DNA of 13,895 bases, taken from the NCBI GenBank assembly GCA_029287965.1, contig JARFQC010000135.1:1-13895 (forward strand), written 5' to 3'. Both the position numbers and the translations under genes were made by a program. How positions within the stretch are numbered: position 1 is the first letter of the stretch; each line of letters opens with the position of its first letter. Source of the DNA: Arenicellales bacterium. GTDB taxonomy: Bacteria > Pseudomonadota > Gammaproteobacteria > BMS3Bbin11. Below the pieces are notes generated by a model, which was not told the origin of the DNA, did no database searches, and was given only the letters and a program-made list of their open reading frames with translations. Positions 13,445-13,895 of the stretch are shown here, one piece after another.

Positions 13445-13895
13445 CTAAAGAAAGACCACCAGCAGAAACACACCCAGAACCAGCCGGTAAACAACGAAAA
13501 TAGTCATGTCCATCTTCATTATCCAGGCCAGGAACAGGCGGATGCACAAGTAGGCGAATATGGCTGACAACACCATGCCGAGGAAGAAACTGCGCCAGTG
13601 AACCGGGTCCGGCGACTGCAGCAGCTCGACGCCCAGCAAGCTGCCGGGCAGCAGTATGGCCGGGATCGACAGCAGGAACGAGAAGCGCGCGGCGGCGGTA
13701 CGGGTCAGCCCCAGCAACAATCCGGCCGTAATGGTGATGCCGGAGCGCGAGGTGCCGGGAATCAGGGCCAGCACCTGGGCAGCACCTATCAGCAGGGCAT
13801 CTTTCCAGCCGATGTCGTGCTCATCCCGCTTGCGGCTGCCGATCCGGTCCGACCAGCCCAGTGCAAGACCGAAAATTATCGTGGTTGCCGCGATG
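13445..13895 (-). CDS. uppP: Undecaprenyl-diphosphate phosphatase (partial, N-terminus missing)
   Basis: The last 149 residues are visible; the reading frame is open to the right edge and the start lies outside. UppP/BacA is an inner-membrane enzyme that converts undecaprenyl diphosphate to the monophosphate carrier for cell-wall and O-antigen synthesis, and its overproduction gives bacitracin resistance. The hallmark PGTSRSG motif is at visible residues 46-52 (LIPGTSRSGITITAGLLLGL). Three further hydrophobic segments follow (around RFSFLLSIPAILLPG, SFFLGMVLSAIFAYLCIRLFL and MTIFVVYRLVLGVFLLVVFL). In E. coli the motif is at about 171-177 of 273, so about 125 residues are missing and the C-terminus is complete. 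It converges on comF with a 26-bp gap. Confidence 0.95.
   Translation of the reverse strand, partial: IAATTIIFGLALGWSDRIGSRKRDEHDIGWKDALLIGAAQVLALIPGTSRSGITITAGLLLGLTRTAAARFSFLLSIPAILLPGSLLGVELLQSPDPVHWRSFFLGMVLSAIFAYLCIRLFLAWIMKMDMTIFVVYRLVLGVFLLVVFL

Noticed and set aside
13445..13774. Short uppP starting at the GTG at 13774
   Set aside because: The frame continues to the window edge with UppP-like sequence before the GTG, so this is an internal codon of a longer gene.

Overview
The window looks like chromosomal DNA of a gammaproteobacterium of moderate to fairly high GC. The support is the slmA nucleoid-occlusion gene, a bioB-bioF-bioH-bioC-bioD run of pseudomonad/Chromatiales type, a BirA box upstream of bioB, and E. 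coli-like versions of MoeB, YmdB, BioB, ComF/GntX and UppP. I cannot name the species. Coding density is very high; no rRNA, tRNA, CRISPR array or complete insertion sequence was seen.

Layout from the left. (1) Positions 1-1028, minus strand: a secreted protein of unknown function (TTG start) followed by a CYTH/triphosphate-tunnel enzyme whose C-terminus runs off the left edge. (2) 1118-1873, plus: a MoeB/ThiF-type adenylyltransferase, convergent with slmA (1900-2535, minus). (3) 2643-4588, plus: a YmdB-like macrodomain protein followed closely by a PIN-PhoH ATPase that carries a nine-C run. (4) 4588-4738: a compact 151-bp structured element with inverted ends and a flanking TA duplication, probably a MITE. 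It supplies the last base of the PhoH stop codon. (5) 4851-5117, plus: a small two-TM protein that shares its stop-codon bases with a convergent DUF938 methyltransferase (5114-5725, minus). (6) 5847-8066, plus: a PAS-GAF-GGDEF-EAL protein with an intact GGDEF motif, no I-site arginine and a badly degraded EAL domain. (7) 8157-12635, minus: the biotin operon, with four genes in overlapping start/stop arrangements. (8) 12717-13418, plus: comF, divergent from bioB. (9) 13445-13895, minus: the C-terminal half of uppP/bacA.

The biotin genes form one pathway module. BioC methylates malonyl-ACP to disguise it as a fatty-acid primer, BioH releases pimeloyl-ACP from its methyl ester, BioF makes KAPA, BioD makes dethiobiotin and BioB inserts sulfur. 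BioA, needed between BioF and BioD, is absent and must be encoded elsewhere.

The most interesting regulatory observation is a near-perfect BirA operator (12695-12727). One half-site contains the bioB -35 hexamer. The spacer contains the comF ribosome-binding site, and the other half-site is the first codons of comF. This places a competence/DNA-uptake-family gene under probable direct control by biotin status. No wholly new multi-gene system is evident. The best leads are the BirA-comF overlap, the structured mobile element at the PhoH stop, the diguanylate cyclase with a decayed EAL domain, and the macrodomain/PIN-PhoH pair.
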